From Zancudomyces culisetae (taxonomy: Eukaryota; Kickxellomycota; Harpellomycetes; Harpellales; Legeriomycetaceae): a stretch of 10,797 bases of DNA. Each line of letters opens with the position of its first letter. Position 1 is the first letter of the stretch. The stretch covers positions 1-10,797 of the forward strand of contig LSSK01000566.1 in NCBI GenBank assembly GCA_001969505.1, in the 5' to 3' direction. The translations under genes and the position numbers were made by a program. The notes below the pieces were generated by a model, which worked only from the letters and a program-made list of their open reading frames with translations, did no database searches and was not told the DNA's origin. Below, one piece after another: positions 10,423-10,797 of this stretch.

Positions 10423-10530
10423 TTTGCTTTATTCACTTTATTTACTTTATATTTTTACGTTTTGAACATATCAATAATATCTGCTATACCAAACACTTTT
10501 CAGCTTTCATTTCTTGTCTCACAGTTCGTC
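10423..10530. terminator. Convergent CDC48/RPB3 3' region
   Basis: Only 108 bp separate the two stop codons. Minus-strand AATAAA signals (TTTATT on plus) occur at 10428-10433 and 10437-10442, within 20 bp of the CDC48 stop, and would suit the minus-strand gene. CDC48 has no clear plus-strand AATAAA here; AATAAT near 10474 is a weak alternative. The transcripts probably overlap. Confidence 0.4.
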
Positions 10531-10797
10531 TTAGTACCAAGTCTCTGCTTCAATCACTCGGCTTTCTCCTTCCAATATCTTGCCTTCTTCCTCTATTGCG
10601 ATCTGCAGATTTCCCAACCGTTCCTGCACAATTTTGGTAGCTGAGCTTACCACATATTCTGGTGAAAGTGACCCAACCGTTTCAACGCCAATATAAAATG
10701 TTGTGGGTTCGGCTCTGAAATCAAACACACCCTCGCCATTTCCACCGCTATTACCATTACCTCCTCCAACTGTGCCCTGGTGGCCATCTCGACCATG
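10531..10797 (-). CDS. RPB3: RNA polymerase II subunit Rpb3, C-terminal part (5' end outside window)
   Basis: The last 88 codons of a minus-strand gene run to TAA at 10531-10533; the frame is open to the window edge. The segment FDFRAEPTTFYIGVETVGSL followed by SPEYVVSSATKIVQERLGNL resembles the C-terminal dimerisation helix region of Rpb3, where F-Y-x-x-V-E-x-x-G-S-L-x-P and a long helix recur across eukaryotes. Rpb3 pairs with Rpb11 as the alpha-like heterodimer that starts Pol II assembly. A Gly/Asn-rich run (GGGNGNSGGNGEG) precedes the conserved part and looks like a lineage-specific loop. The related Pol I/III subunit AC40 (RPC40) ends with a similar helix and is the main alternative. 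The N-terminal part and zinc-binding region are not in the window. Confidence 0.75.
   Translation of the reverse strand, partial: HGRDGHQGTVGGGNGNSGGNGEGVFDFRAEPTTFYIGVETVGSLSPEYVVSSATKIVQERLGNLQIAIEEEGKILEGESRVIEAETWY

Overview
The window looks like nuclear DNA from a fungus, probably not a budding yeast. Genes are interrupted by short GT-AG introns (78-175 nt, donors mostly GTAAGN), non-coding DNA is strongly AT-rich, and the four gene products are conserved eukaryotic housekeeping proteins. The six-intron Sdt1/Phm8-type nucleotidase points to fungi. All four visible stop codons are TAA. There is no sign of bacterial, viral, CRISPR or transposon material. I cannot name the species from the sequence alone.

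Layout: (1) 191-1765, plus strand: a seven-exon HAD-family pyrimidine 5'-nucleotidase (Sdt1/Phm8 type), including a 21-nt exon. (2) 2011-5952, minus strand, tail to tail with the first gene: a six-exon gene for origin recognition complex subunit 1 (ORC1), with a BAH domain, a long charged linker, an AAA+ ATPase and a winged helix. I assembled it by joining open frames at splice sites; every junction keeps frame and gives 1131 residues. One intron uses a GC donor. (3) 5953-7893: 1.94 kb of AT-rich DNA between the divergent ORC1 and CDC48 genes. It has no gene I can support, but holds a short upstream ORF, a pair of hairpins, an 18-bp palindrome and a TATA-like box. (4) 7894-10422, plus strand: an intronless, complete CDC48/p97 gene. 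(5) 10531-10797, minus strand, running off the window: the C-terminal 88 codons of what looks like RNA polymerase II subunit RPB3, tail to tail with CDC48.

The genes serve separate core functions (nucleotide metabolism, replication licensing, ubiquitin-dependent protein extraction, transcription). I see no pathway-level clustering and no new multi-gene system. The points most worth a second look are the abrupt codon-usage switch about 70% of the way through CDC48, the GC-AG intron and repeat-rich linker of ORC1, the 21-nt exon of the nucleotidase gene, and the structured DNA in the ORC1/CDC48 intergenic region.
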